This document shows, one piece after another, positions 1 through 7,262 of a stretch of DNA of 64,000 nt (positions within the stretch are counted from its first letter, which is position 1; the number at the start of each line of letters is the position of its first letter). The position numbers and the translations under genes are program-made. Below the pieces are notes generated by a model. The model had not been told where the DNA came from, searched no databases, and worked only from the letters and a program-made list of their open reading frames with translations. The stretch spans positions 36,347-100,346 of the forward strand of contig NZ_JABJRC010000014.1 in assembly GCF_013131805.1 (NCBI RefSeq), in the 5' to 3' direction. This DNA is from Kribbella sandramycini (GTDB lineage Bacteria > Actinomycetota > Actinomycetes > Propionibacteriales > Kribbellaceae).

Positions 1-37
1 GGGCCGAAGGCGGTTCCGCACAGCAGAAAGACGCGCC

Positions 38-757
38 GTGAGAGTGCGCTTCGACGCGACCGGTGAGGTCGTGATCATCACCGGTGGCGCTCAGGGCATC
101 GGTGCGGCACTGGCTGCGGCGTACGTCGCTTGTGGTGGTACGGCGGTGGTCTTCGACGTCGTCGCGCCGTCCGACCCGGCTGTCGACTTCTATCCGGTGG
201 ACGTGGCGGACCGGGCGGCTGTGGTGGCAGCTGTTGCCGCAGTGGTCGAGAAGTACGGTCGGATCGATGGGCTGGTCGCCGGCGCGGCGGTCCAGCCGCG
301 GTCTGCGGTGGTGGAGCTCGACCCGGCGGTTTGGAGTCGCACGCTGCAGGTGAACCTGGACGGCGTGATGTGGGTCTGTCAGGCCGTCGTCCCGCAGTTG
401 GTGGCGCAGCGGTCCGGGTCGGTGGTGGTGTTCACGTCGGGGCTGGCGACGACGGGCTTCGCGGGCGCTTCGGCGTACGCGGCGAGCAAGGCGGCCCTGG
501 TCGCCTTCGGGAAGTCGCTGGCGGCCGAGGTGGCCGAGCATCGGGTGCGGGTGAACGTGGTCGCGCCGGGGGTTATCGACACCGAGCAGTTCCGTAGTGC
601 GAACGCCGGTGCGGACGCCGAGTACTGGCGCGAGACGATAGGGATCGGCGCGGCGGACGACGTGGTCGGCCCGCTGTTGTTCCTGCTGTCCGACGCGGCC
701 ACGATGACCGGTTCGATGCTGACCCGGGAGCGGGCCTTCCCGAAAGGTGACCTGTGA
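38..757 (+). CDS. SDR-family oxidoreductase
   Basis: A 239-residue classical short-chain dehydrogenase/reductase, likely using NAD(P) on an alcohol or ketone intermediate in the cytoplasm. The sequence shows the Rossmann glycine motif TGGAQGIG near residue 16 and the active-site pair YAASK with Tyr147 and Lys151, preceded by a serine in VVFTSG. It starts at GTG with a purine-rich stretch upstream. Its stop overlaps the GTG of the FAD monooxygenase (GTGA), so the two are probably co-translated in a small catabolic operon. The C-terminal region (ERAFPKGDL) is slightly divergent from the usual GG-x-D-GG-type end. Substrate cannot be told from sequence. Confidence 0.9.
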   Translation: MRVRFDATGEVVIITGGAQGIGAALAAAYVACGGTAVVFDVVAPSDPAVDFYPVDVADRAAVVAAVAAVVEKYGRIDGLVAGAAVQPRSAVVELDPAVWSRTLQVNLDGVMWVCQAVVPQLVAQRSGSVVVFTSGLATTGFAGASAYAASKAALVAFGKSLAAEVAEHRVRVNVVAPGVIDTEQFRSANAGADAEYWRETIGIGAADDVVGPLLFLLSDAATMTGSMLTRERAFPKGDL

Positions 758-2325
758 CTGCTGACCAGCTCCCTGTTGTCGTCGTGGGCGCCGGGCCGAT
801 CGGCCTCACCACGGCGCTCGGTCTCGCGCACTACGGCGTCCCGTTCGTCCTGATCGAGGAGGACGCGACGCTGTCGTCGGACACCAAGGCCGGTACGACG
901 CTGAGTCGCACCCTGGAGATCTGGAACCGGTACGGCGTCGTCGACGAGATCCTCGCGGCGGCGGTCCGGATCGACGAGATCGGGGACATCGACCGGGCCA
1001 CCAACACGCCGCGGGCGTCGGTGCGGCTGGCCGAGCTGACCAACGACACGCAGTTCCCGTTCGTCATCAACCTGCCGCAGCAGCGGATGGAGCCGATCCT
1101 GGCCGCCGGTCTGGAGCGTGCCGGGCACACCGTCCGGACGAACCATCGGCTGACGTCGTTCGAGGTGCTCGATGATCGGGTAGTACTGCAGCTGGAGACG
1201 CCGGAGGGGCCGCAGACGTTGGAGGCGTCTCAGCTGCTCGCCTGCGACGGCGGCCGGAGCAGAGTGCGGGATGCGCTCGGTGTTCAGGTGGTTGGGGAGA
1301 CGCTGCCCGAGCGGTACATGCTGATCGACGTTGCCGTCGATCTGGATGTCAACAACGCCCGCGACTACCCGTACCTGGCCTACTTCGCGGACCGGACCGA
1401 GTGGATGGTGCTGATCCGCCAGCCGGACAACTGGCGGTTCCTGTTCCCGCTGGCGCCGGGTGCCGACCAGCCGGGCGACGAAGACCTGCTGGTGAAGGTG
1501 AAACAGTTCATCGGCGAGGTGGACCGGATCGACCTGCTGGGCACGGTGATCTACAACGTGCATCACCGGGTCGCCGACGAGTGGACTCGGGATCGCAAGG
1601 TCTTTCTGATGGGTGATGCGGCCCATCTGATCACTCCGATGTGGGCGTTGGGTCTGAACACCGGCGCGCTGGACGCCTCCAACCTGCCGTGGCGGCTGGC
1701 CTGGGTGCTTCGCGGCTGGGCCGATCCCGCGCTGCTGGACGGTTACGAGCAGGAGCAGCGGCCAGTGGCTGTCAACGGCTCGGGTGAGATGGCCGAAGCG
1801 GCCCGCAAGTACATGTCCCACCAGCGTGGCGCGGTCACCGCGGACACGAGTGACTGGGCGACGGCGTACACGCGGACGCTGCTCGGCGTGCGGTTGGATG
1901 TTGAAGGTATGGGGGACTGGTCTATGGTGGCCACGACCGCTGAGCCGCCCGCGGTGCGGGCAGGCGACCGTGCTCCGGACCTGTCGCTGCAGGGGCCGGA
2001 GGGGCGCGTCACGATCCACGACCTCTGTCGGGAGTCGTTCGTCGCGCTGTACTTCACGGATGTGCGTCGCCGGCCGGACATCCCGCGGAACGAGTCACCC
2101 GCCCTGCAGCACTACGCGATCTCCCGGTGGGACGCGCCGCACGACTCCGGGCTGCGGGACCGGGCCCTGTTCGACCCGGGCAGCGTTGCGACGAACCGGT
2201 ACGGCGTACCGGCGGACAGTGTCGTACTGCTGCGGCCGGACGGGCATGTGGCTGCGGTGGTGCCGATGCGGCCCGGAGTCGCCGAAGAGCTCTACACCCA
2301 TGTCACTGGCCGGGAGGTCCCATGA
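754..2325 (+). CDS. FAD-dependent aromatic-ring-type monooxygenase
   Basis: A 523-residue flavoprotein of the PheA/TfdB/MhpA hydroxylase group, which uses NAD(P)H and O2 to hydroxylate usually aromatic substrates. Visible are the N-terminal FAD-binding GAGPIG motif (residues about 10-15), the central DG motif (ACDGGRSR) and the second FAD motif GDAAH at about residue 287 followed by GLNTG. The stretch after GDAAH reads LITPMWALG rather than the common PPxxGxG, so the active-site loop is atypical. The last 120 or so residues look like the thioredoxin-like C-terminal domain of this group. It overlaps the SDR upstream and the cupin downstream by 4 bp each. Substrate unknown. Confidence 0.88.
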   Translation: MTADQLPVVVVGAGPIGLTTALGLAHYGVPFVLIEEDATLSSDTKAGTTLSRTLEIWNRYGVVDEILAAAVRIDEIGDIDRATNTPRASVRLAELTNDTQFPFVINLPQQRMEPILAAGLERAGHTVRTNHRLTSFEVLDDRVVLQLETPEGPQTLEASQLLACDGGRSRVRDALGVQVVGETLPERYMLIDVAVDLDVNNARDYPYLAYFADRTEWMVLIRQPDNWRFLFPLAPGADQPGDEDLLVKVKQFIGEVDRIDLLGTVIYNVHHRVADEWTRDRKVFLMGDAAHLITPMWALGLNTGALDASNLPWRLAWVLRGWADPALLDGYEQEQRPVAVNGSGEMAEAARKYMSHQRGAVTADTSDWATAYTRTLLGVRLDVEGMGDWSMVATTAEPPAVRAGDRAPDLSLQGPEGRVTIHDLCRESFVALYFTDVRRRPDIPRNESPALQHYAISRWDAPHDSGLRDRALFDPGSVATNRYGVPADSVVLLRPDGHVAAVVPMRPGVAEELYTHVTGREVP

Positions 2326-2714
2326 GCGGTTTCGATGAGCCGCTGCGGGAGCTGTTGCTGCAGACGGACGATCTGGAGTGGGTCGAGAAGTCCTTGGCCG
2401 GGCTGTCGCACAAGATGTTGTGGCGCGACCCGGAGACCGAGGCGTCGATCGCGCTGGTGCGGTTCGAGAAGGGCGCCGGCATCCCTAGTGAGCACAAGCA
2501 CGCCTCGAACCAGTTCATGTTCTGTCTGAGTGGGCGGTACGTGTACGTGCCGACCGGGGTCACGCTGACCAAGGGCAGCTTCTACTGGAACCCGAAGGGC
2601 TGCGTGCACGGGCCGACGCTCGCCGAGGAGGACTCCGTGCTGCTGGAGGTGTACGACGGGCCGCACTACCCGGAGCGACCGTCGTTCTACGACAACGACG
2701 AAGACGCGCGCTGA
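2322..2714 (+). CDS. Small cupin-domain protein
   Basis: A 130-residue single-domain cupin. The start chosen is the ATG at 2322, which overlaps the monooxygenase stop as ATGA; an in-frame upstream start exists but lies inside that gene. Cupin-type elements are visible: EHKHASNQFMFCLSG gives a His/Glu-like metal-binding first motif and PKGCVHGP gives the His of the second motif. Such proteins act as small dioxygenases, isomerases or decarboxylases on ring-cleavage or polyketide-like intermediates. Its place between a flavin hydroxylase and an ACMSD-like amidohydrolase suggests it processes the product of the hydroxylase. The exact reaction is not deducible. Confidence 0.8.
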   Translation: MSGFDEPLRELLLQTDDLEWVEKSLAGLSHKMLWRDPETEASIALVRFEKGAGIPSEHKHASNQFMFCLSGRYVYVPTGVTLTKGSFYWNPKGCVHGPTLAEEDSVLLEVYDGPHYPERPSFYDNDEDAR

Positions 2715-2715
2715 C

Positions 2716-3615
2716 ATGCCCGGCTGGGACGTCCACACCCACCTGATACCGCCGACCGTGCTGACGGCGGCGCATCGAGGTGAGTTCGGCCTGTCGGTCG
2801 ACAGCGGCTCGCTGGTGATCGACGGCCACCGGCTGCCGCTCAAGCGGCTGGCCGACCCGGCTGCACTGCTGCAGTGGATCGCCGGCCAGGGGCTGGATGG
2901 CGCGGTAGTTTCCGTACCGCCGGCGCTGTTCAGGTACGACGCCGGTCTCGAGTGGGCCGAGCTGGTCAACCAAGGGCTTCGCGAGCTGGCGACTCCGCAG
3001 CTGCGCGTGTTGGGGCAGCTGCCGCTGCATGACCCGGCGGCGCCGGAGGTCGCGGCCGCACTCGCGCGGGAGGGCGTTTTCAGCGGTTTCGCGCTCGGCA
3101 CGACGGACTACTCGGGTCTGGATCCGGTCTGGCAGGTCCTGCACGAGCTGGCGGCGTTCACGCTCATTCATCCCGGACACAGTGACGACAAGCGGCTCGG
3201 CTCGTTCTACTTGTCGAACCTCTTGGGCAACCCGTACGAGACCGGCCTGGCCGCGGCCGCGCTGGTCTTCGCGGATGTGCCGGGGCGGTTCCCGGGGATT
3301 CGGTTCTGTTTGTGTCATGGGGGCGGGGTGACAGCAGCGGTGGCTGGGCGCTGGCAGCGCGGTGTGGACACATCCCGGCCGGGGGTCGCTCCGCTGTCGC
3401 AGTCCGTGCCTGCGGCGTTGCGGAGCTTCTACGTCGACGATCTCGTGCACGACGACGGCGTCCGTGAGCTGCTCGACAAGACGTTCGGCGCGGAGCATGT
3501 GCTGGCCGGGAGCGATTGGCCGTTCCCGATGGGCAGTGACGCGGTGGCCGCCGAGCGCGCGCTCGCGGCCGGGGAGCTGACCGTGCCGCTGGCCAAGGAG
3601 GTCACCGCGGGGTGA
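2716..3615 (+). CDS. Amidohydrolase-family protein, ACMSD-like decarboxylase/hydrolase
   Basis: A 299-residue metal-dependent amidohydrolase-2 protein, similar in layout to 2-amino-3-carboxymuconate semialdehyde decarboxylase and related ring-fission-product decarboxylases. The metal-binding HxH is present at the extreme N terminus (DVHTHL), a further His lies in LIHPGH, another in CHGGG, and the catalytic/metal Asp in GSDWPFPMG near the C terminus. It begins one base after the cupin stop codon, so it is almost certainly translated with it. Together with the monooxygenase and cupin it suggests breakdown of a carboxylated aromatic or enol-type compound. That pathway is an inference. Confidence 0.85.
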   Translation: MPGWDVHTHLIPPTVLTAAHRGEFGLSVDSGSLVIDGHRLPLKRLADPAALLQWIAGQGLDGAVVSVPPALFRYDAGLEWAELVNQGLRELATPQLRVLGQLPLHDPAAPEVAAALAREGVFSGFALGTTDYSGLDPVWQVLHELAAFTLIHPGHSDDKRLGSFYLSNLLGNPYETGLAAAALVFADVPGRFPGIRFCLCHGGGVTAAVAGRWQRGVDTSRPGVAPLSQSVPAALRSFYVDDLVHDDGVRELLDKTFGAEHVLAGSDWPFPMGSDAVAAERALAAGELTVPLAKEVTAG

Positions 3616-3642
3616 GACGGCGGCGCCTGTCGGAGCAAGATG

Positions 3643-3655
3643 TGATCAGATATCA
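3643..3655. promoter_or_regulatory. Possible regulator-binding dyad upstream of the oxidoreductase gene
   Basis: TGATCAGATATCA forms an imperfect dyad (TGAT/ATCA) in the 63-bp gap before the 3679 gene. AT-rich dyads of this sort are typical operators for GntR/FCD regulators, and one such gene lies about 1.1 kb downstream. The link is speculative. Confidence 0.25.
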
Positions 3656-3678
3656 AATGTGGGGAACGGGGTAGGGAC

Positions 3679-4626
3679 ATGAGGTCACAGGAGGGCACCG
3701 TGCTGCGACGGCACGGACCTGGGCCGGAGCTGGCGGCCGAGGCGATCGAGCTGACCGCCGGCCCGGGGGAGACGCTGGTCGAGATGCGGCTGGGCGCGGT
3801 CACCGCGCAGGACCGGACGGTGCTGGGCGGCAAGCAGCCCGCCGCGCCGTTCGTCCCGGGCTCCGAGGGGTACGGCGTAGTGGTCAGCTCCTCCGTGGCC
3901 GAAGCCGGTGCCGGTGTGGTGATTCGTGGTGAAGGCGTCGGTGTGACACGGGCCGGGTTGTGGGGCCGGTACGCCGTCGTCCCGGATGCCGCTGTGCACG
4001 TCGTACCGGCGTCGATGGAGCCGGCGACCGCGTTGGCGTTGCTGACACCCGCGTTGACCGCGCATGCCGCCGTCCGGCGGGTTGGTGAGGTGCGGGACGG
4101 GCAGACGGTCGTGGTGACCGGCATCACTGGGCTGGTTGCCCGGCTGTGCGCAATCGCGGCGCGGGCGGCCGGTGCGGCGAAGGTGGTCGGTTTGGCCGGG
4201 GTTTCGGAGTCCGTGGACCACGTGGCTGGGCTGGTCGACCAGATTGTCCGTGTGGATGAGCTGGGGCAGGTGGGGCGTGAGCTGCCGTGGTGCGACGTTG
4301 CGATCGATACGCTGGGTGGGCCGGTGACCAGTGGGGTGCTCGGACACATCACACCGGGCGGGCGGCTCGCCGTACTGGGCTACAAAGCCGGTGAGTTCAC
4401 CACGCTGGACCTGCATCAGCTGATCGGCCGCGACCTGCGAGTGCTACCGGTCAACCTGCAGCGGACGACGCTGGCGCCTGGCGACGTCGGTCAGGCTTTG
4501 GCTGATATCGCACCGGCCGGGCTGCGGCCGGAGGTCGAGCTGCTACCGGCCGGGCGGGTGCACGAGGTGCTGGCGCAATCGGCCTCCAGTACACGGTTCC
4601 TGCTCGATCTGACAGCCCTCGACTGA
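3679..4626 (+). CDS. Zinc-less MDR-type alcohol dehydrogenase/quinone oxidoreductase-like protein
   Basis: A 315-residue member of the medium-chain dehydrogenase/reductase superfamily, likely an NADPH-dependent quinone or enone reductase. Visible are the N-terminal GroES-like half, with FVPGSEGYGVV matching the usual PGxExxG, and the cofactor-binding half starting near VVVTGITGLVARLCA. No cluster of catalytic-zinc ligands is evident. A 63-bp gap separates it from the amidohydrolase, so it may have its own promoter. The region following TVVVTG lacks the textbook GxGxxG (reads GITGLV), which makes cofactor preference uncertain. Confidence 0.75.
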   Translation: MRSQEGTVLRRHGPGPELAAEAIELTAGPGETLVEMRLGAVTAQDRTVLGGKQPAAPFVPGSEGYGVVVSSSVAEAGAGVVIRGEGVGVTRAGLWGRYAVVPDAAVHVVPASMEPATALALLTPALTAHAAVRRVGEVRDGQTVVVTGITGLVARLCAIAARAAGAAKVVGLAGVSESVDHVAGLVDQIVRVDELGQVGRELPWCDVAIDTLGGPVTSGVLGHITPGGRLAVLGYKAGEFTTLDLHQLIGRDLRVLPVNLQRTTLAPGDVGQALADIAPAGLRPEVELLPAGRVHEVLAQSASSTRFLLDLTALD

Positions 4627-4733
4627 ACTTTCCGCTGAGCAATCTGTTGGCGAAGGCCCGCAACCGGCCCGGCCTGCCGTACGGTTACCTCCCAAGCAGT
4701 AACTGATGCGTGGAGAGAGGCAGCCCGCACCTG

Positions 4734-5423
4734 ATGACCCGACGACTCGAGCTGACTCCTGGGGGACCGACCGGACGTCGTACTCTCGCGGAGGAGGCCG
4801 CCGCCGAGCTGCACGAGCTCATCCTGTCCGGTGAGCTGCCCAGCGGGACGGCGCTGCGGCTCGAGGAGCTCGCCAAACGACTCGACATGAGCCAGATGCC
4901 GATCCGCGAGGGCCTGCGGCGAATGGCCGCGCTCGGCCTGGTCGAGATCGTGCCGCACAAGGGCGCGTGGGTGCGCGAGCTGTCCGTGGAGGACCTGCGC
5001 GACACCCACCAGACGCGGCTGGCGCTGGAGTCGCTGGCTGTGCGCGCCGCGGCCACGCGGTTCACCGAGGCCGACGCGAACGCCGCCCGGACGGCGCTGG
5101 CCGAGCATGTCCGGCTGTCCAAGCTGGGCGACAACATCGCCTCCCGGCAGGCGCACACCGAGTTCCACTTCGCGATCTACCGTGCCGGCGGCTCCCGCTG
5201 GCTGCCGCGCGCGATCGAGCCCGTCTGGCAGAACAGCGAGCGCTACCGGTTCGGCTCGCGCCGGACGAAGGCCCGCATCGAGCAGACCCGCCGCGAGCAC
5301 CAGGCCATCCTCGACGCCTGCGTCGCCCACGACGAGGCCGGCGCCGAGCTGGCCCTGCGCGACCACCTCGAGGGCGCCATGAAGCGCATCACCGAGACGA
5401 TGGAACGCCGTACCGCCCGCTGA
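4734..5423 (+). CDS. GntR-family transcriptional regulator with FCD domain
   Basis: A 229-residue regulator with an N-terminal GntR winged helix (LAEEAAAELHELILSGEL, then a turn and MSQMPIREGLRRM recognition helix) and a C-terminal all-helical FCD ligand/metal domain with spaced His residues (TEFHFAIYRAGG; EHQAILDAC). The ATG at 4734 is preferred because GAGAGAGG lies 13 nt upstream; a GTG at 4710 would put that purine stretch inside the gene. It closes the 38-4626 catabolic cluster on the same strand and is the natural candidate to repress it in response to a carboxylic-acid metabolite. Confidence 0.9.
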   Translation: MTRRLELTPGGPTGRRTLAEEAAAELHELILSGELPSGTALRLEELAKRLDMSQMPIREGLRRMAALGLVEIVPHKGAWVRELSVEDLRDTHQTRLALESLAVRAAATRFTEADANAARTALAEHVRLSKLGDNIASRQAHTEFHFAIYRAGGSRWLPRAIEPVWQNSERYRFGSRRTKARIEQTRREHQAILDACVAHDEAGAELALRDHLEGAMKRITETMERRTAR

Positions 5424-5444
5424 CGATTTCGGGCAGCGAGCTGG

Positions 5445-5909
5445 TCAGTCCGCCAGGTGGGCCGGGAAACCGCCGGTGGCCAGCGGGCTCCAGCGGGTCG
5501 GCGTGATGCGGATCAGGCACTTGCCCTGCTTGCGCATGGCCTCGCGGTACTCGTCCCAGTCCGGGTGCTCACCGGAGATGGACCGGTAGTAGTCGACGAG
5601 CGGCTCGACGGCCTCCGGCAACTGGATGACCTCACCCTGGCCGTCGACCTGGACCCAGGCGCCGTCCCACTGGTCGGACAGCACGACCACGCTGGTCTGC
5701 GGGTTGCGCTCGACGTTCGTACTCTTCGCCCGCTCCGGGTACGACGAGATGACGATGCGCCCCTCCGCGTCGACCCCACCCGAAACCGGCGACGCCTGCG
5801 GCGTCCCGTCCGCCCGTGTGGTGATCAGCAACATGTGGTGTCGCGGCCGGATGAACTCCAGCAGTCCTTCGAGGTCGACCTTGGTGTTGGTGGCAATAGT
5901 CCTCGGCAT
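5445..5909 (-). CDS. PPOX-class (probable F420-dependent) oxidoreductase
   Basis: A 154-residue split-beta-barrel flavin/deazaflavin protein of the pyridoxamine-5'-phosphate-oxidase-like superfamily. The pattern HHMLLITTRADGTPQASPVSG followed by YPERAKSTNVERNPQTSVVVL, with Ser/Lys/Asn residues for cofactor phosphate contact, is typical of actinobacterial F420-binding members. It is transcribed convergently with the GntR gene. The natural substrate is unknown; family members reduce biliverdin, quinones or miscellaneous enones. Confidence 0.85.
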   Translation of the reverse strand: MPRTIATNTKVDLEGLLEFIRPRHHMLLITTRADGTPQASPVSGGVDAEGRIVISSYPERAKSTNVERNPQTSVVVLSDQWDGAWVQVDGQGEVIQLPEAVEPLVDYYRSISGEHPDWDEYREAMRKQGKCLIRITPTRWSPLATGGFPAHLAD

Positions 5910-5929
5910 GCCACCACCCTATGTGTGCC

Positions 5930-6292
5930 TCAGAGGACCGGAGTCTCCTGGACACTCAGCCACTGCCCGTCCGCGCTCAGCACGGCGGTCGTCCAGCGCG
6001 CCGACTCCGGTGAGTGCCGCTCCAGGAACCTGCACACCGTCGCCTCCGGTGCGGTGGCCAGCACCTCGAACTGCTCGATCCCGATCTTCAGGCCGGGCAC
6101 CGCGTTGTGCGCGCCGCTCAGCGAGCGCATCAGCTCGTCGAGGCCCAGCTTGACCCCATCGATCGTGATCAACGTGAACTCCGGATGGTGCGCGGCGTAG
6201 AAGGCCTGCAGCGCCTCCTGCTCCGCTCGTCCACCCAGCCAGTCGGCCAGCCGCTCGTGGTGCAACACAACGGCGTCGTACGCGGTGCTCAT
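5930..6292 (-). CDS. NTF2/SnoaL-like protein
   Basis: A 120-residue small protein with the conical alpha+beta NTF2-like pattern: helical N terminus (DAVVLHHERLADWL), then EFTLITIDG and a C-terminal sheet ending in WLSVQETPVL. The start was placed at the ATG at 6292 because the longer reading frame runs through the imuA region on the other strand. Members range from epoxide hydrolases and isomerases to non-catalytic polyketide or stress proteins, so no activity can be assigned. The start lies 50 bp from the SOS box of the divergent imuA gene, so LexA might touch both promoters. Confidence 0.7.
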   Translation of the reverse strand: MSTAYDAVVLHHERLADWLGGRAEQEALQAFYAAHHPEFTLITIDGVKLGLDELMRSLSGAHNAVPGLKIGIEQFEVLATAPEATVCRFLERHSPESARWTTAVLSADGQWLSVQETPVL

Positions 6293-6342
6293 GGTCTGGA
6301 CCTTAGCCGTTCGGGGGGTTGTGGACGGCCGGATTGACACAG

Positions 6343-6358
6343 TCGAACAGGTGTTCGA
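6343..6358. promoter_or_regulatory. LexA-binding SOS box
   Basis: TCGAACAGGTGTTCGA is a perfect TCGAAC-N4-GTTCGA inverted repeat, the actinobacterial (mycobacterial-type) LexA operator. It ends 10 bp before the ATG chosen for imuA, which fits direct SOS repression of the imuA-imuB genes. Confidence 0.93.
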
Positions 6359-6368
6359 ACATGGGGTC

Positions 6369-7208
6369 ATGACGGGGATCACGGCGCTGGACGAGGCTCG
6401 GGCCTTCCTGGCCCGGGCGAAGTCGCAGGGTGCCGCTGGGGAAGCGCCGGCGCAGCCGGGCAGCCGGGAGCCTGAGGGCCGGGCGGAGGGCAGCCGGACG
6501 CTGCTGGGTGTTCGGGAGCTGTCAGCGGGCTGGGCGGGGGGCTCTGCGGCGCGGTGGGCCAGCCCGCGGGCGACCGAGGCGCGCCTGCAGCAGGCGCTCG
6601 ACACGGCAGCCGTCGAGCGCGACCTGCCGACTTCGCCGCTGGTGACCGGCCTGCTCGGCGGCGCCGCGCTGCGCGCCGGAGCGGTCTACTCCGTCCGTGG
6701 CTCGACCGCCCTGGTGATGGCCCTGATGGCCGGCCCGTCTGCCGAAGGCGCCTGGTGCGGCGTCGTCGGCGTCCCGACCTTCGGCGCCGAGGCGGCGCGC
6801 GGCCTCGGCGTGGACCTCGACCGCCTGGTCCTGGTCCCCGACCCGGGCCCCGAATGGCTCAGCGTCGTCGCTGCCCTCGTCGACGCCCTCACCGTCGTCG
6901 TGGTCCGCCCACCCGGCGAAGTGACCCCCGGCGAAGCCGCCCGCCTCGCCGCCCGCCTCCGCACCCGCGGCGCCGTCCTCATCTCCACCACCCCCTGGCC
7001 CGGCAGCGAAGCCCGCCTCGAGCTCGAATCCAGCGCCTGGACCGGCCTGGGCACCGGCGAAGGCCTCCTCACCACCCGCCAAGCCACCATCCGCGTAACC
7101 ACCCGCCGCACCACCACCCCCCAACACCACCAAATCCCCCTCACCCCCCACCACAACCCAGCCCCCCACCCCCCAACCCCCACCTGGCAAACCAAAGCAG
7201 TCAGCTGA
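6369..7208 (+). CDS. imuA: ImuA-type RecA-like SOS mutagenesis protein
   Basis: A 279-residue protein, identified mainly by context: it directly precedes a catalytically inactive Y-family polymerase gene (imuB) and is led by a perfect SOS box. The ATG at 6369 is used, since longer starts would bury the operator in the coding region. A RecA-like core is suggested by GALLGGAALRAG-type segments and PTFGAEAARGLGVDLDRLV, but the P-loop region (VYSVRGSTALV) is degenerate. The C-terminal 35 residues are an odd Thr/Pro/His-rich tail. In the known actinobacterial system ImuA' and ImuB link the error-prone DnaE2 polymerase to the sliding clamp during translesion synthesis. Confidence 0.75.
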   Translation: MTGITALDEARAFLARAKSQGAAGEAPAQPGSREPEGRAEGSRTLLGVRELSAGWAGGSAARWASPRATEARLQQALDTAAVERDLPTSPLVTGLLGGAALRAGAVYSVRGSTALVMALMAGPSAEGAWCGVVGVPTFGAEAARGLGVDLDRLVLVPDPGPEWLSVVAALVDALTVVVVRPPGEVTPGEAARLAARLRTRGAVLISTTPWPGSEARLELESSAWTGLGTGEGLLTTRQATIRVTTRRTTTPQHHQIPLTPHHNPAPHPPTPTWQTKAVS

Positions 7209-7262
7209 CATGCACCCCCACCCCACTCCACCTTCCACCTCGGGTTCGAGGTGTGTGGGGTG

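Noticed and set aside
6285..6368. Longer imuA start at 6285
   Set aside because: It would place the LexA box inside the coding sequence; ATG 6369 sits 10 bp after it.
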